Origin: Azolla caroliniana
Lineage: Eukaryota; Polypodiophyta
Reading direction: 5' to 3'
Length of the DNA stretch: 64,000 nt
NCBI GenBank assembly: GCA_043228905.1
Contig: JBHGNT010000004.1
Location: 7,130,001-7,194,000 of the forward strand
Part shown: piece by piece, positions 1 to 10,537 of the stretch
How positions within the stretch are numbered: the stretch's first letter is position 1
Layout: every line of letters starts with the position of its first letter
Notes under the pieces: model-generated
The model's input: the letters and a program-made list of their open reading frames with translations, nothing else
The model's database searches: none
Told to the model about the DNA's origin: nothing
Made by a program: the position numbers and the translations under genes

Positions 1-1353
1 CAGTCTCTTGTGCCACAGCTCACCGGCAGTGTCGGCTGCCACATTCAGCTCTTCCGGACATAATCGGGCATTAATCAGGTATAGTGTGTTGACCTTCCGG
101 GCCCGAGCCACTATTAGGCTCCCCTTGCTGAACTTCATGACACCGTTCCGGATGCTACCCGTGTAGCCTTCATCGTCTAGCCTTCCGGCCGAAATCAGGT
201 TCAATCGAACCTCCGGAACGTGTCGGACATCCTTCAGCAGCATTTTGCATCCGGTCGGGGTTGTCAACCACACGTCTCCGATGCCGGCAATCCGGCACGT
301 ACCTTCATTTCCCATCCGAACACAGCCATGCTCACCGGCTGTGTAGGATGAAAAGTATCTTCTCTCCGGGGTCAGGTGGAACGACGCTCCGGAGTCGACC
401 ACCCAGGTCGTCTCATCGCCGGCAATGTTTAGCTCTCCTTCTTCGGTGATGAGCATGATTTCTTCCTCACTTGCCGCGAGTGCCGTTGTTCCTTTCCGGT
501 CCTGCCCTCGCCGATCCGAACCTCTCCGGTCCGTGGCTCCCCGGTATGCACCGTTTCTCTCCGGTGACTTCTTCGAATCGGTGTCGTCGGCTCCGTTGTC
601 TTTTCGGTAATGCCGACAATTCTTTCGGAAGTGCCCCGGCTTCCCACAGTGGAAGCATGTGGGTCTTCCTCTTGACTGCGACCTGGTCCCCGACTTCTCC
701 CGTCTTTGCGGACTCCGGTTCCATTGTCTTCCCCGATCCGATTCGGTAAACAGCATCTTCGGGTCGGAGGTCGGTTCCTTATCTCTCCGACGCGCTTCTT
801 CATTCAAAATACTTGTCTTTACCGTTTGCAAGGACAAGTTATCTTCTGTACAGGAGGTGCTGAGAGTCACCACCAAGTTCTCCCAGCTTTCTGGCAATGT
901 ACACATCAGGATGATGGCTTGCATTGCATCCTCCAACGGGAACTTGATCGCCGCAAGCTGATTCACGAATCCCATGAACGTGCTTACGTGTTCGACCATA
1001 CTCTCGCCGTCCCGGTACTTGAGGTTCACTATCTTCCTCATCAGGGAGGTCCGGTTCAACGCATTCTTCCTCTCGTAGAGGCCCGACAGCTTCTTCCACA
1101 TCTCATATGCGTTGGTGTCATTCGCCACATGTTGTAGGACGCTTACATCGACATATTGTCGGATCGTCGCTACGGCTTTCCGGTTCAGGAGCTTCCACTC
1201 CGACTCAAGTACCCCTTTCGGTATTTCCGACCTGTCAATCGGTTCGTACAGGTCCCGAACAATCAGAAGATCCTCCATCTTGATCTTCCAGTCGGCGTAA
1301 TTCTGTGCATTCAGCACCATCATCATCGGCTGCCCGCTGCCGCCGCCTTCCAT
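1..1353 (-). CDS. Copia-F gag-protease polyprotein, N-terminal part
   Basis: The frame is open from an ATG at 1353 to the window edge, 451 codons without a stop, so it is partial at its C-terminus. The start is the first ATG after the primer site. The N-terminal ~200 residues are a UBN2-type copia gag (nucleocapsid and particle assembly). A Ser/Arg-rich linker follows, then a CCHC knuckle (CFHCGKPGHFRKNC, 657-616), then the protease active site WVVDSGAS with its Asp codon at 396-394. The last visible residues, LWHKRL at 18-1, begin the GAG-pre-integrase domain. It is the least damaged copia frame in the window. Whether the rest of pol is intact cannot be seen. Confidence 0.9.
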   Translation of the reverse strand, partial: MEGGGSGQPMMMVLNAQNYADWKIKMEDLLIVRDLYEPIDRSEIPKGVLESEWKLLNRKAVATIRQYVDVSVLQHVANDTNAYEMWKKLSGLYERKNALNRTSLMRKIVNLKYRDGESMVEHVSTFMGFVNQLAAIKFPLEDAMQAIILMCTLPESWENLVVTLSTSCTEDNLSLQTVKTSILNEEARRRDKEPTSDPKMLFTESDRGRQWNRSPQRREKSGTRSQSRGRPTCFHCGKPGHFRKNCRHYRKDNGADDTDSKKSPERNGAYRGATDRRGSDRRGQDRKGTTALAASEEEIMLITEEGELNIAGDETTWVVDSGASFHLTPERRYFSSYTAGEHGCVRMGNEGTCRIAGIGDVWLTTPTGCKMLLKDVRHVPEVRLNLISAGRLDDEGYTGSIRNGVMKFSKGSLIVARARKVNTLYLINARLCPEELNVAADTAGELWHKRL

Positions 1354-1367
1354 TTTCTGCAACAGTC

Positions 1368-1379
1368 GCTCTGATACCA
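1368..1379 (-). other. Copia-F primer-binding site
   Basis: TGGTATCAGAGC on the minus strand, the usual copia site complementary to the 3' end of initiator Met tRNA. It lies 3 bases inside the LTR end and 14 bases before the gag ATG. Confidence 0.85.
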
Positions 1380-1382
1380 GTT

Positions 1383-1993
1383 TGTAAGGAATAGACGCTT
1401 CTATTCACCTTCTTCACTCGGCCACAACCGATTAATCGCGGATCAATGGAGCAGAAAATAGGAAACACACGTAGAAACAAAACGAAGAAAACGCGAGTAC
1501 ACAAGGATTAACGTGGAAAACCCTATATGGGAAAAAACCACGGGAGTGCGAGACTCCAAACCAAAACTATGCACAGAGAGATTTACAATGGCGAGCTGCA
1601 AGGCAACGACCTTGAGCTCGCTTCCTTCGCCACAGGCGGCGGTGTTACACAGAGACGTCGACCTCTTCCTCTCTCGCACTCTCTCTCTCTCTCTCACGGC
1701 TGCTCTCTCTTCACTCCTCTAAAGTGAAAAACCAGAAAAATGAGAAGCAAGCAACAAAACTGTTTGCCCTAAGTCATATTTATACTTATATGACTTTGGG
1801 CTATTTACAACTGTAGCCTCAGAGGCCCATGGTGAACATATTCACGGATATGTCCCTGCATCCGGATCGCTTTCCGGGTACATTCGTCATCCGGTACCGA
1901 AACCGGGGTCTTCGTCATCCGGATCCGAAACCGAAACCGGGCATCCATCTCCGATATCCGACCATCCCATGAGAAGGGACCGTAATCCCAACA
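1383..1993 (-). repeat. Copia-F 5' LTR
   Basis: About 611 bp, read on the minus strand from TGTTGGGATTACGG to ...CCTTACA, so it has the TG...CA termini. It is placed by the primer site just inside it and by the abrupt change to Copia-A LTR sequence at 1994. It contains a CT-rich stretch near 1678-1700. The partner LTR is outside the window, so the outer end is inferred from terminal dinucleotides and the junction only. Confidence 0.75.
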
Positions 1994-2231
1994 CAGTGTC
2001 AGTCACTCGGTACGAGCATTGAAGTACTTGTCAGTACTTCTATTAGTCCTTTAAGGACTTGTATAAAAGTGCTCACTATGCACATTGTATGTACAGAGTG
2101 TTCATTATTTTGAAATAGACCTTGTGTGTTCATACTCTCTGTGTATCCCAAGTTTTCCATTAAACCTGTGTATTTTTTGTTGCTATCTGGCTGAGCCGGT
2201 TTATCTACGCTTCCGCACACTAACTTTTACA
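1994..2231 (+). repeat. Copia-A1 5' LTR, 3' part
   Basis: Matches the second half of the complete LTR at 7093-7515 (shared stretches such as CGGTACGAGCATTGAAG and ACTTGTATAAAAGT) and ends in TTTTACA. Its first part was displaced by the Copia-F insertion. TATAAAAG in this half is the probable LTR promoter TATA box. The primer site TGGTATTAGAGC follows at 2232-2243, one base different from the copia consensus. Confidence 0.85.
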
Positions 2232-2325
2232 TGGTATTAGAGCGCGAAGGTTGAGAATCCTCTGCTAACGACAAGCGACTCTTATAGACAAACCCTAAAA
2301 CTTGGTAAAGAATAAGAAGGAAAGA

Positions 2326-2530
2326 ATGGACAGAGGAATGGCAAGCTTGCTTCCGACGGAGAAGCTCGATAGAAGCAACCATGCATCTTGGTCGTACAAG
2401 ATGCACCAATACCTGATCGGACATGAATACTAGAGTTATGTTGATGGAGCTAATGAAACAACACCGAATGTGACACACAGGGACTTTCCGGCTTGGGAAT
2501 AAGCGGCAAGCAAGACAATGTACTGCCTAA
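2326..2530 (+). pseudogene. Copia-A1 gag, N-terminal fragment
   Basis: From the ATG at 2326 the translation begins MDRGMASLLPTEKLDRSN, nearly identical to the gag start of A3 (60315, minus). It contains in-frame stops (for example TAG near 2431) and breaks off near 2530. From there the sequence jumps to the protease region, so the rest of gag and the CCHC knuckle are deleted. Confidence 0.8.
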
Positions 2531-3390
2531 ACCTTGTAAAATGTCAGAAGGAACCGAAAAGTTTGGAAATGGATCGGGCCCAGCCTTTATGATGAAGCAC
2601 ACGGCTATTTTGATGAAGACAAGCACCTGAAAACTGAATGAGGTATGGTATGTTGATTCTGGAGCATCAAACCATATGATGAGCCACGAGGAGTGGTTCT
2701 TATATTTGGAGAAATCAGAACTACTAGGAGTTGTCAAAAACAGTGACGACACCCCACATACCATCGAACATGTCAGTGAAGTCCCCCTAAATCATGTCAA
2801 AAAAAGGGAAGCTGATGAATGTATTGCATGTCCCAACAATAACGAAAAACCTAGTGTTGGTAGGATAGATTGTCGATAAAGGGATGCAGGTCTGGTTTGC
2901 ACATCTCAGGTGCTTCATCAAAGAAGAAGGCAAAGTCATTGCACAAGGGCGTCGAGAGGCGAGGATATTGATCCTTGAAACAAATGAAGTTGGAACCACT
3001 ATGTTTGCAAAAGGGCAAAAAGAGTTGGATATCGACCGATGGCACAAGTGGTTCGACCATATCAACTTCCAAAAGCTTCAAGAGATGCAGTCGAAACATG
3101 TGGTTTCCAGACTGCCAAAGTTTCGTGGCCAGAAGGGCCAAATTTGTTACGCTTGCCAGCTCGAGAAGTAGCATAGGCTTCCGTTCCCCAATGAAAAGAA
3201 TCAGAGGCGGAATCAGCTCGATCTTATCCATTCAGATGTTTGGGGACTGGCACAGAATGAGCATTGGAGGAAGCCGTTACTTTGTAACATTCATCGATGA
3301 CTACACTCGGCACACTTGGGTGTGCTTGATCACAAAGAAGAGCGAAGTCTTCGCCTGTTTCCTGAAGGTGAAGAGCCTTATCGAACGGTG
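2531..3390 (+). pseudogene. Copia-A1 protease, pre-integrase and integrase N-terminal region
   Basis: Contains the protease motif YVDSGASNH near 2658, then the pre-integrase/zinc region (RWHKWFDHINFQ, ICYACQLEK; 3040-3170), then the integrase start IHSDVWGL in a shifted frame and FIDDYTRHTWV near 3290. At least one frameshift and one stop separate these parts. Unlike A2 and A3, A1 keeps CAG (Gln) at the codon after protease, at about 2885. It is cut near 3390 by foreign gypsy sequence. Confidence 0.85.
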
Positions 3391-4770
3391 TCATGAAATT
3401 GAGGCTTCACGATGTCAAAACAATGTCAAAAATCTATAGAAAGGTGGGATGAAGAAAGTGATGGAGGACGAAGAGTCGAAGAATGTTCAAGAAATGTACT
3501 TTTCGACTACCGCCGGATTGAAGGTTGATGATCCCCAGATTGGATCGGGATTCTGGGGAAAAGTGATAAAGTTCGCTACTAACAAAAGAGTCCAACCATA
3601 GGGCTTACAAAAGGCTGACGACGAGATAAGGAATAGTATTGGGTGGAATGACCTAGTAGATTCACTCACAACGATTGCCAAGATAGCAAGGGTGAATGCC
3701 TACGAAGTCACAATCGAAGAAAAGAGACTTGGAGAACTGAAGAAGCAGGACCTTCAAGAAAACCTCAAACCCGAGAGCAAAAGAGATTGGAAACAGAATG
3801 AGCTGATGCGGAGGTGATGAAAGAAGACAACGATAAGCAGAAGGTCACCCCGTCATTCAAACTTGCCTCCGACATTGAATCATCCACGAACATAAAGCAA
3901 GTGCTAGAATCGAGGTTTCTTGATAGCAAAGTTGAGTTGACACTTCGGGAAGTATTAGGGATCGCGAAGGAGTTCCATGAAGTAATCATCGACGTGATCC
4001 GAAGAAAAACACAGGTGATTGAAGAAACGAGAGTAGTAAATACCGTCATGATACGTGAAGAAGATGAAGATATGGTGATTGCATGGTTAGTCAGGGTACG
4101 GAGTGCTGACATAGAGTGTAGTCATGAAGAGGAAAGAAGTCATTACACCCGCATTCATTGGGCTTGAGCGACTGATGCTCTAGTTAGAATTGGCGATCTA
4201 ATGGAACTGTGTGTGGCGCTCATCGACCACAACATCGAGATAAATATCATATCATCTGATTTCTACAGTCGCAGGAGATGGCCAATAGAGAGGAACCATG
4301 GCTGGAAGGTCAGAGCAGCGACCGAGGTTGTGGAGGATTTATGTGGTGCATGCCCCAATATTAAAGACTAAAGTGCTCGATAACGGAATGACATTTGCTA
4401 GGATTCGGAGTCAAGATGGGAAGAGGTCGGCACAATTCCTTATTGTTTGACCAAATCACGAAAGGAATAAGGAGCACCTACGGGATCATCCACTACGATA
4501 TGTTGGGGATTTTGTACAAGATTTAGACTAGGGCAGGCCCTTACAAAAAGGGGTTGTGATGGCCTGAGGGAGGTAAGAAGCTCATTCATAGCATTGAAGA
4601 TAAAGGTAAAGTATATGTTGCGTCGGTAGTTGGCGCAACTATAATAGAAGATTTCAAAGGGAAGAAATTTTATAAAATAAAAAAAGAATTGCAATTCTGA
4701 ACCTTGGAATTCAAAGGACGCGAGGGTGAAGGATGCAGAGGTCAACTTAGCCTGTTGATACAAGACAAAT
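3391..4770 (+). pseudogene. Gypsy-C3: old gag-protease fragment of the Gypsy-C family
   Basis: Translation matches Gypsy-C1 (28100-29200) along its length. MKKVMEDEESKNV pairs with MKRLMEEAAARHV, DSKVELTLREVLGIAKEFH with DSKVELSLREVLGIAKKEFH, and the protease stretch LIDHNIEINI with LVDHGSEINL. The longest open piece is 3814-4167. Stops and frame changes are common and no LTR is visible at either side, so this is an internal fragment rather than a clean insertion. Similarity fades after about 4500 and is uncertain to 4770. It shows that the family has been in this genome a long time. Confidence 0.75.
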
Positions 4771-5214
4771 ACTAAAGAAAAGAAAGGGAACGCAAGAAAA
4801 TAAAGATGTTGAAGTGGTCTATTTCAAATGCTCCTTGTAAATAGAGGTCGAGAGTTTGAGTCCTCCCAACGCAATCTCTTCTTTTGGTAAACAAGTTTTG
4901 TAACATAAAAATAGTAAATATAAAAAAAAGAAAGTTAGATCAATACAAAAAGAAAGGTGTTGAAGTGGTTGATTTGATAAGCCTTAGTTCTAAGAGAGGA
5001 GAGGAGTTGAGTTGGAGTATTACCAAGTAACTTTTGGATAAATATTGTAATTGGTGTTTTACAAATAGAATTCTTTTTGCAACAACGTCGCATCCATCTT
5101 GCCTTGTTGGCTTCTTGTCATCGCACCATTTGCAATTACGCCCTGTCATCCCGATCATCCTCGAGTCATAGAATATCGACGGTTGCGACACACAACCAAA
5201 ATCTTTACGAAAAC
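4771..5214 (+). other. Unassigned segment between Gypsy-C3 and Copia-A1 integrase
   Basis: A/T-rich, with no open frame I can assign. A stretch around 4815-4890 (GTTGAAGTGGTCTATTTC... then GAGAGTTTGAGTCCTCC) resembles a decayed tRNA-like head with a B-box-like motif, and a partly similar GTTGAAGTGGTTGATTTG recurs at 4960. I could not establish SINE boundaries. Confidence 0.3.
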
Positions 5215-5487
5215 GGGAAACTGACAGGAAGATCAAGTGCCTGAGGTCCGATGGCGGGAAAGAGTACTTTTCCGACTAGTTCTCAAGTTATCTACAGAAG
5301 GAAGGAATTCGACGAGAATTCTCTTGCAGATACACACCAAAGCAAAACAATGTGGCCGAGCGGAAGAATCAGAATATAGAGGAGGCGGCACAGGAAATGC
5401 TTGAGCAGAAGCATATGCCAAAGTTTTATTGGGCCGAAGCGGTCTGGACAACCGTTTATTTGCAGAATCAAACTTCTACAAATGGAG
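5215..5487 (+). pseudogene. Copia-A1 integrase, central and C-terminal fragment
   Basis: Resumes the Copia-A integrase after the foreign block: KIKCLRSDGGKEYFSD (second catalytic Asp), RREFSCRYTPKQNNVAERKN (catalytic Glu region) and FYWAEAVWTTVYLQN. The same segments lie at 34650-34900 in A2 and 58334-58576 in A3. A stop follows KEYFSD. Near 5488 the sequence switches to a chromovirus tail. Confidence 0.85.
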
Positions 5488-5617
5488 GAATGTCGCATGG
5501 GATAAGTCTATCAAAGATGCCACATGGGAACACGAAAATACTCTTAGAACTAACTTCCCTAACTTTCCATTGCAAGAGTGCAATGTTTTAAAGAAGGGGA
5601 GTATATTACGGGCATGA
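5488..5617 (+). pseudogene. Gypsy-G chromodomain tail (3' end of a chromovirus pol)
   Basis: The frame reads KDATWEHENTLRTNFPNFPL, the typical end of a chromodomain fused to a Ty3/gypsy integrase, which targets integration to marked chromatin. It ends ...KKGSILRA with a purine-rich tract (AAGAAGGGGAGTA) and then LTR sequence. This is the expected 3' end of a chromovirus. Only about 40 residues remain. It sits in Copia-A1 with no visible upstream pol, so it is a truncated remnant. Confidence 0.7.
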
Positions 5618-6894
5618 CCCAAGGTTGTTAGGTACGTTAGGTACGGTACGGATACCATACGTATTTAACGTATTAATACCCGTATAGTACCTTCTAATTT
5701 AAAAATACGTTAAATACGTTTTCTTAATATTTTAAATACTTATAAAATATGTAAAATACGTATAGTACGTTAAATACTTCTAGAATTTGAAAATTATTTA
5801 CCTTTCTAAAAAATATCTATAATATTATAAAAAACATCAATGTTTACACAATTTTGTGATGTACAATATAGTTCTATATCCTAAAATGCATATAAGACAT
5901 TTGAACATTTCACATCCTAAAATACTTGTAGTAATATGGATGTCGACATTCCCTTATTCTATAAATCAGTGTAAGTGTGTATCATGATGTTCTACTTCAA
6001 ATTGTAATTATTTACAATTATGACTTCATAGATTGAGGAATCTCTACGATTATCACACTCATGATAGGTTTCTCTATTCTTCGTTTTCTTCTTCTTCTTC
6101 TTCTTCTTCTTCTTCTATCTATTGCGATTATCACACTCAGGACAGGTTTATGTCTTCTTTTCTCTCTTCTTCTTCTTCTTCTTCTTCTTCTTCTTCTTCA
6201 TCGTCGTCGTCTCTTCTATTCTTCTTTCTTCCTTCCTTTGGCTTCTTTTTCACTAAAATCTTTTTTTTCTTTTCCTTTTTGTCAGGGTTTTACTTACATT
6301 TTCTTTATAAATACGTATTATACCAGTTTTTTTATAAATACGTTAAATACTGTATTGGACAAATGTACATGATATTTGACTGAACAACATTGAGGTATAG
6401 TACGTATTATACAAATGATGAGGTACTATACGTATTGAAACGTTAAATACGGGTACATAAACAACCATGCTCTATGACCATATAATATCCCATGGTAATT
6501 TTTACCGTAGTATTCTATACACGTGGATAAAGTGTGAGAGTTAAATGAGAGTGTAAAGAAGGGAAGGATTACTTTTAATCCTTGGGATTGAGACAACCCA
6601 TTAAGGCCAAGTGTGAACTTGCATGGGGGCCTTAGGTTTGGCTATAAATATGAGGCCAAGTTACCATCATTTGATCATTTCTTGACTACGTCAAGACTCT
6701 GTCCTTCTGGTGGATCATAATTTTGTAGCGAGCGCGCCAATACCATGTACGACTCAACGCCACGACGGTGGTATGGGATGCTAATGGAGGCACAAGTCCG
6801 TCTCGATCCCTTCGTTTGGGGGGTGGTTAGGTGGATCAACACCCTTCATTCTCTCTCCTCGCTTATTTCTCTATTAGATATATTATCCTTATCA
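5604..6894 (+). repeat. Gypsy-G LTR, interrupted by hAT-like element
   Basis: Starts TATTACGGGCATGACC directly after the polypurine tract of the chromodomain fragment and ends near CCTTATCA, where Copia-A1 resumes. Without the 5620-6471 insertion it is about 430-440 bp. TATAAATA at 6643-6650 is a probable promoter TATA box. The first base pair is TA rather than TG, which I read as a mutation. The right end is less certain than the left. Confidence 0.6.
5620..6471 (+). mobile_element. hAT-like non-autonomous element, copy 1
   Basis: Ends are CAAGGTTGTTAGGTAC on the left and, read inward from the right, CATGGTTGTTTATGTAC: short imperfect terminal inverted repeats. The inverted copy at 12528-13443 has the same ends and a clean 8-bp target duplication. 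Here the duplication is imperfect (GCATGACC at 5612-5619, CTATGACC at 6472-6479). The interior is A/T-rich with TTC-repeat blocks. It has no transposase, so any mobility depends on an enzyme supplied elsewhere. Confidence 0.75.
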
Positions 6895-7092
6895 TATGCT
6901 TACATTAGTACCTCGCTCTAACAAAGAAGCAACCGACAGATGCATTGTTGAGCACCGAGGAGCGGCTGTCGTGACATGCGAAGCCATATGGCTCAAGATC
7001 CAACCTTACGTTGAGACACCAGGAGGAGCCGGAGGAAAGGACCAACAGACACTTACACCACGATCCGACCTTAAGGTGAGCTTGAAGGGGAG
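6895..7092 (+). pseudogene. Copia-A1 RNase H and 3' internal remnant
   Basis: AAVVTCEAIWLK at about 6965-7000 matches the RNase H stretch of A2 (ATIATCEAIWFRR, 35700) and A3. The segment ends in a polypurine tract (GAGCTTGAAGGGGAG, 7078-7092) immediately before the LTR. Confidence 0.75.
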
Positions 7093-7515
7093 TGTTGAGC
7101 GAGCAAGCTCAACATGATCCAAATCGGCTGAATAAGCCAAGAGCCAGATCAATGTCTAGAATGAAGAGCCGGATTGATGTCCGGATCTAAGTGTAACCGG
7201 TAGGCTGTTAGAGGCCTATGATCCTAGCCTAATATGTATGCATATTTTTAGGAGTCATTGTCAATCGCTCGGTACGAGCATTGAAGTACTTGTCAGTACT
7301 TTTGTACAGTCCTTTAAGGACTTGTATAAAAGTACTCATTGTGCACATTGTATGTACAAAGTGTTTATTATTTTGAAATAGATGTTGTATGTTCTGCTCT
7401 CTCTGTCTCTCCCGCATACTCTATGTGTATCTCAAGCTTTCTGTTAAACCTGCGTATTTTTTGTTGCTATCCGGTTGAGCTGTTTTGTCTACGCTTCTGC
7501 ACACTAACTTTTACA
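7093..7515 (+). repeat. Copia-A1 3' LTR
   Basis: 423 bp, TGTTGAGCGAGC... to ...CTTTTACA. It is the most complete plus-strand Copia-A LTR without inserts and is the reference for the other copies. It carries ACTTGTATAAAAGTAC (TATA box near 7323). Beyond it, 7516-7560 is flanking sequence that resumes after Copia-D at 13940. Confidence 0.9.
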
Positions 7516-7560
7516 GAAATCGTCATCCAATTCTTCCTTGATCCACTTGCAAGAAAGGCC

Positions 7561-7821
7561 AGTTGAAGATAATGTGGTGGTGGTGCAATGAAAGATGATG
7601 TTGAGGACCTGTAGTAAGATGTGTACAACAAACAACGCAGAAAGATCTAGCAACAAGATAAGCAAGATAGACAAGGAGCTCTAATGGAAACTCTTATATT
7701 TCTCTCTAAGAACTCTCACTTTACAACGTTACAGTTGGGCTTATATACTCAAGCCCTAACTTGGAAATGTGCTCACACTCAGGATACAAGAGTTGGGTGG
7801 AGTCGGCCTTTTATGCCAACA
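7561..7821 (-). repeat. Copia-D 3' LTR
   Basis: 261 bp, paired with 13674-13934. On the minus strand it runs TGTTGGCATAAAAGG... to ...TTATCTTCAACT, where the final T has replaced the A expected from the partner. On its right, inside the element, lies a purine-rich tract (minus strand ACGAGGGAGTT). Confidence 0.88.
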
Positions 7822-8289
7822 AACTCCCTCGTAAAAGGGATACTCTATATGGATGTACAATCTGTTGGGGTTATCTCCCTTGTAAACCTATATTACAAAT
7901 TGCATCTAAATTACAATTGTATGATTACAAGTCAATTGGCTTATGGCCGAATCGGCAGAGGTGAAGTCTGACTCTAGCCTAATTCGGCTGGTTATCTCGA
8001 TTAGGTTGAATCAGATTCTGTCTTTCGGCCTTTGGTTGATTTCTAACTTCTCGCTCGCGCTTGGTCTTGTGCTCCTCGTTGGATCCTCAATCAGTCTTTA
8101 GTTTTGCTTGCTCCATGATCATTTCCTTTCCAGTCAACTTCTTTGCGCTCGACTTTGTCCTTAGCCTCCTGGATTTCTAGTGCTTTTGAGTTCGCTTTTT
8201 TGGCTCGTCTGGCTGGGCCAATCTTTGACTTACCTGCTGCGTCTGTTCGTTCAGCTCTTTCCAGCTCGGTCGCTTGTCGTAGTCCCATG

Positions 8290-9914
8290 TTATATCTCAA
8301 TGCTCCGAAGCGTTATTTTGGGAGTGTCTTTGTCAGGCAATCGATGATGTTCACCTCGGTATATATCTTCCGGACTGAGATATAATGTGATGATACCGCA
8401 CCTCAATACGCTACCAGACAAAGTTCCAAAAGAGGTGTATGTTACGAGCTCCCAGATGTGATGGTACCACACCTCAATATGCTTTTTTTCCACATGATAA
8501 ACCATATTTTGGATGAGGTGTCTTGCACTCTGTGAGTCCCAATAGATGGTTGGCGCTTGATGGTCAATTTGTCTTGTTTCCGAAAAATCGGTCGACGGTT
8601 GGTGCAACCAAATTGCTTTCTTAGCTGATTCCGACGTGGCTAAGTATTTGGCCTCTGTGGTCGATAAGGCCGTGCACTCTTCCAATTTCGACCTCCATGA
8701 TATGGCATTGCCGCCATAGGTAAATATATAGCCTAATATCGACTTCCGATTGTCCGGATTGTGGTGTAGTCAGAGTCTGTATAGCCTCCGACTTTAGTCG
8801 GATTAGCCGATCCGGAAGTCAGTTGTACATCTTCAGTTCCTTGTAGATACCGGAAGTATTTGGCCTCTGTGGTCGATAGGACCGTGCACTCTTCCAATTT
8901 CGACCTCCATGATATGGCGTTGCCGCCATAGGTAAATATATAGCCTAATATCGACTTCCGATTGTCTGGATTGTGGTGTAGTCAGAGTCTGTATAGCCTC
9001 CGACTTTAGTCGGATTAGCCGATCCGGAAGTCAGTTGTACATCTTCAGTTCCTTGTAGATACCTGAAGATGTTCTTCACAACTTCCCAATGCTTCCATCA
9101 TGGGTTTGACATGTACTGGATGACGACCCCTTCAGCATATGTAAGGTCAGTTCGGAAGCGGAATTGGTGCTAGTTTCATATTCTCCATGTTGAACCGTTT
9201 TAACACCTTTTGCATATAGTTGGAGTCGGAGAGCCAGAGGGTCTTTGCTGTCCGATTTCACTCTATCCTTATGCCCAATATGTGTCGGGTTTGTTCGAGT
9301 TCCTTCATCGCAAACTTTTCATGAAGGCTCTACTTTAATTCTCCCATCTTTTCTTGATTGCTCCATGCAATCAACATATTGTTGACACACATGATCAGGT
9401 AGATCCAGGACTCGTTAACCAATTGCCGAATATATAGGCATGGGTCAGAGTCCGACCGGTTGTAGCCGAGTTGCCAGATGTAGGTATCAAATTTTTGATA
9501 CCACATTCGTGGTGTTTGCTTTAGACCATATAGACTCTTCTTCAACTTACAGACAAGGTGACCTTGCTCCCCCATCGTTGTGAAGTCTACCGGTTGATAC
9601 ATGTAAATGTCTTTGTCGAGATCTTCGTGTAGGAAGGTTGTAGGTCTTCCGTTGTGATGACTCCTAATAGGAACCGAAGGGTTGTCATCTTTACTATGGG
9701 AGAAAATATCTCATCATAATCGACTCCATGTTCTTGTTTGAACCCCTTGGTGATGAGCCGAGCTTTGTACTTGGGTCGTTCTGAACTGGATATATACTTG
9801 TATCGATAGACCCATTTGCACAATAGCGGGCTTCTGTCCAGTTGGTAATTCAACCAACTCCCATGTCTGATTTTCTTTTATCGAGTCCATCTTGGATCTA
9901 TGGCTTGTAGCCAT
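8290..9914 (-). pseudogene. Copia-D reverse transcriptase and RNase H
   Basis: RT is seen as CKWVYRYKY, KARLITKGFKQEHGVDYDE (9853-9690), then [17 protein letters not shown] (about 9550-9500). The YVDD box has become CVNN (in LIMCVNNMLIAW), losing both catalytic aspartates. RNase H follows with EECTALSTTEAKYLA and IYWDSQSARHL (8685-8510) and KKHIEVWYHH. Frameshifts separate these blocks, so this cannot make an active polymerase. Confidence 0.88.
8650..9073. repeat. 212-bp tandem duplication in Copia-D RNase H region
   Basis: The segment starting GGCCTCTGTGGTCGATA at 8650 is repeated from 8862 with only a few differences. A 212-bp unit is not a multiple of three, so it also breaks the frame. 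It arose after Copia-D inserted, since no other copia here has it. Confidence 0.9.
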
Positions 9915-10537
9915 GTGTTGGCGTCAGATGCGGCTATAACTTCCTCATAGCAACTAGGTTCGCCTGGATCCATGTAGTTGATGTAGTCAAGGCCCGGTTG
10001 ATAAAACTTTGTTGGCCTTTGGACTCGTCCGAATCTCCTGAGTGCCAAATTTGTTGGTTCAGATCCTTCGATCTACATTATTGGTTGATCGGTATTACTC
10101 AAACTGTCTTCAGGTGTCCTTCTAGATGACCCACTTCGGTGATTGGAGTTCGTTGTTGTCGGATCATCCTCCCCTTCGTCAAGATTGATTGACAGAGGAA
10201 TTGGTGCCTTGGCCAGTTCGGCTCAGCCTTTCAACACCTTAGCCGATTTGGGTGAATTGGTTGAGTTGACTTTTTCTTTCTTGGCTCTTGTCAATCTTCT
10301 AGTCGAATCAAAATTGATTGCGACTAGTGGACCTCTTGCTGATTCGGCAAGGGGGTCGATGGCTTGGTCTACTTCGACTGTTTGTCGAATTGCCGATTGG
10401 GCTCAGTCGATTGGGCCCTCGTCTTCATCCAATTGAGTGAGATCGAGTGAGACTCTTTTGTTGACCTTTTTCGGTTGGGATTGGTCGGAGAAGATTGAGT
10501 CTTCATTGAAGACATCGTCACTACTTCGGATCAATTT

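Larger units (their letters stand above)
1..1993 (-). mobile_element. Ty1/copia retrotransposon Copia-F, 5' half
   Basis: This LTR retrotransposon reads leftward and is cut by the window edge. In order on the minus strand it shows an LTR, a Met-tRNA-type primer site, gag, a CCHC knuckle, an aspartic protease and the start of the pre-integrase domain. Gag before protease before integrase is the copia arrangement. It lies inside a Copia-A LTR: the sequence from 1994 rightward is the 3' part of that LTR. The remaining pol, the 3' LTR and the rest of the Copia-A LTR should lie left of the window. Confidence 0.9.
1994..7515 (+). mobile_element. Copia-A1, heavily degraded and interrupted
   Basis: This is a plus-strand copia element of the family also seen at 25117-36040 (A2) and 55077-60837 (A3). 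Visible parts are the 3' portion of the 5' LTR, a primer site, a gag start, protease to integrase, the end of the integrase region, an RNase H remnant and a complete 3' LTR. It is interrupted by Gypsy-C3 (from 3391) and by the 3' end of a chromovirus (5488-6894). The central gag and most of the RT are missing. The many stops and frameshifts make it one of the oldest layers here. Confidence 0.85.

Noticed and set aside
5233-5498. Minus-strand frames opposite Copia-A1 integrase
   Set aside because: Antisense shadows. The plus strand carries recognisable integrase motifs.
6033-6383. Open frames with long Ser runs, and their counterparts at 12614-13045
   Set aside because: They are translations of TTC/GAA repeats and A/T-rich DNA inside the hAT-like element. 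The frame is not kept between the two copies.
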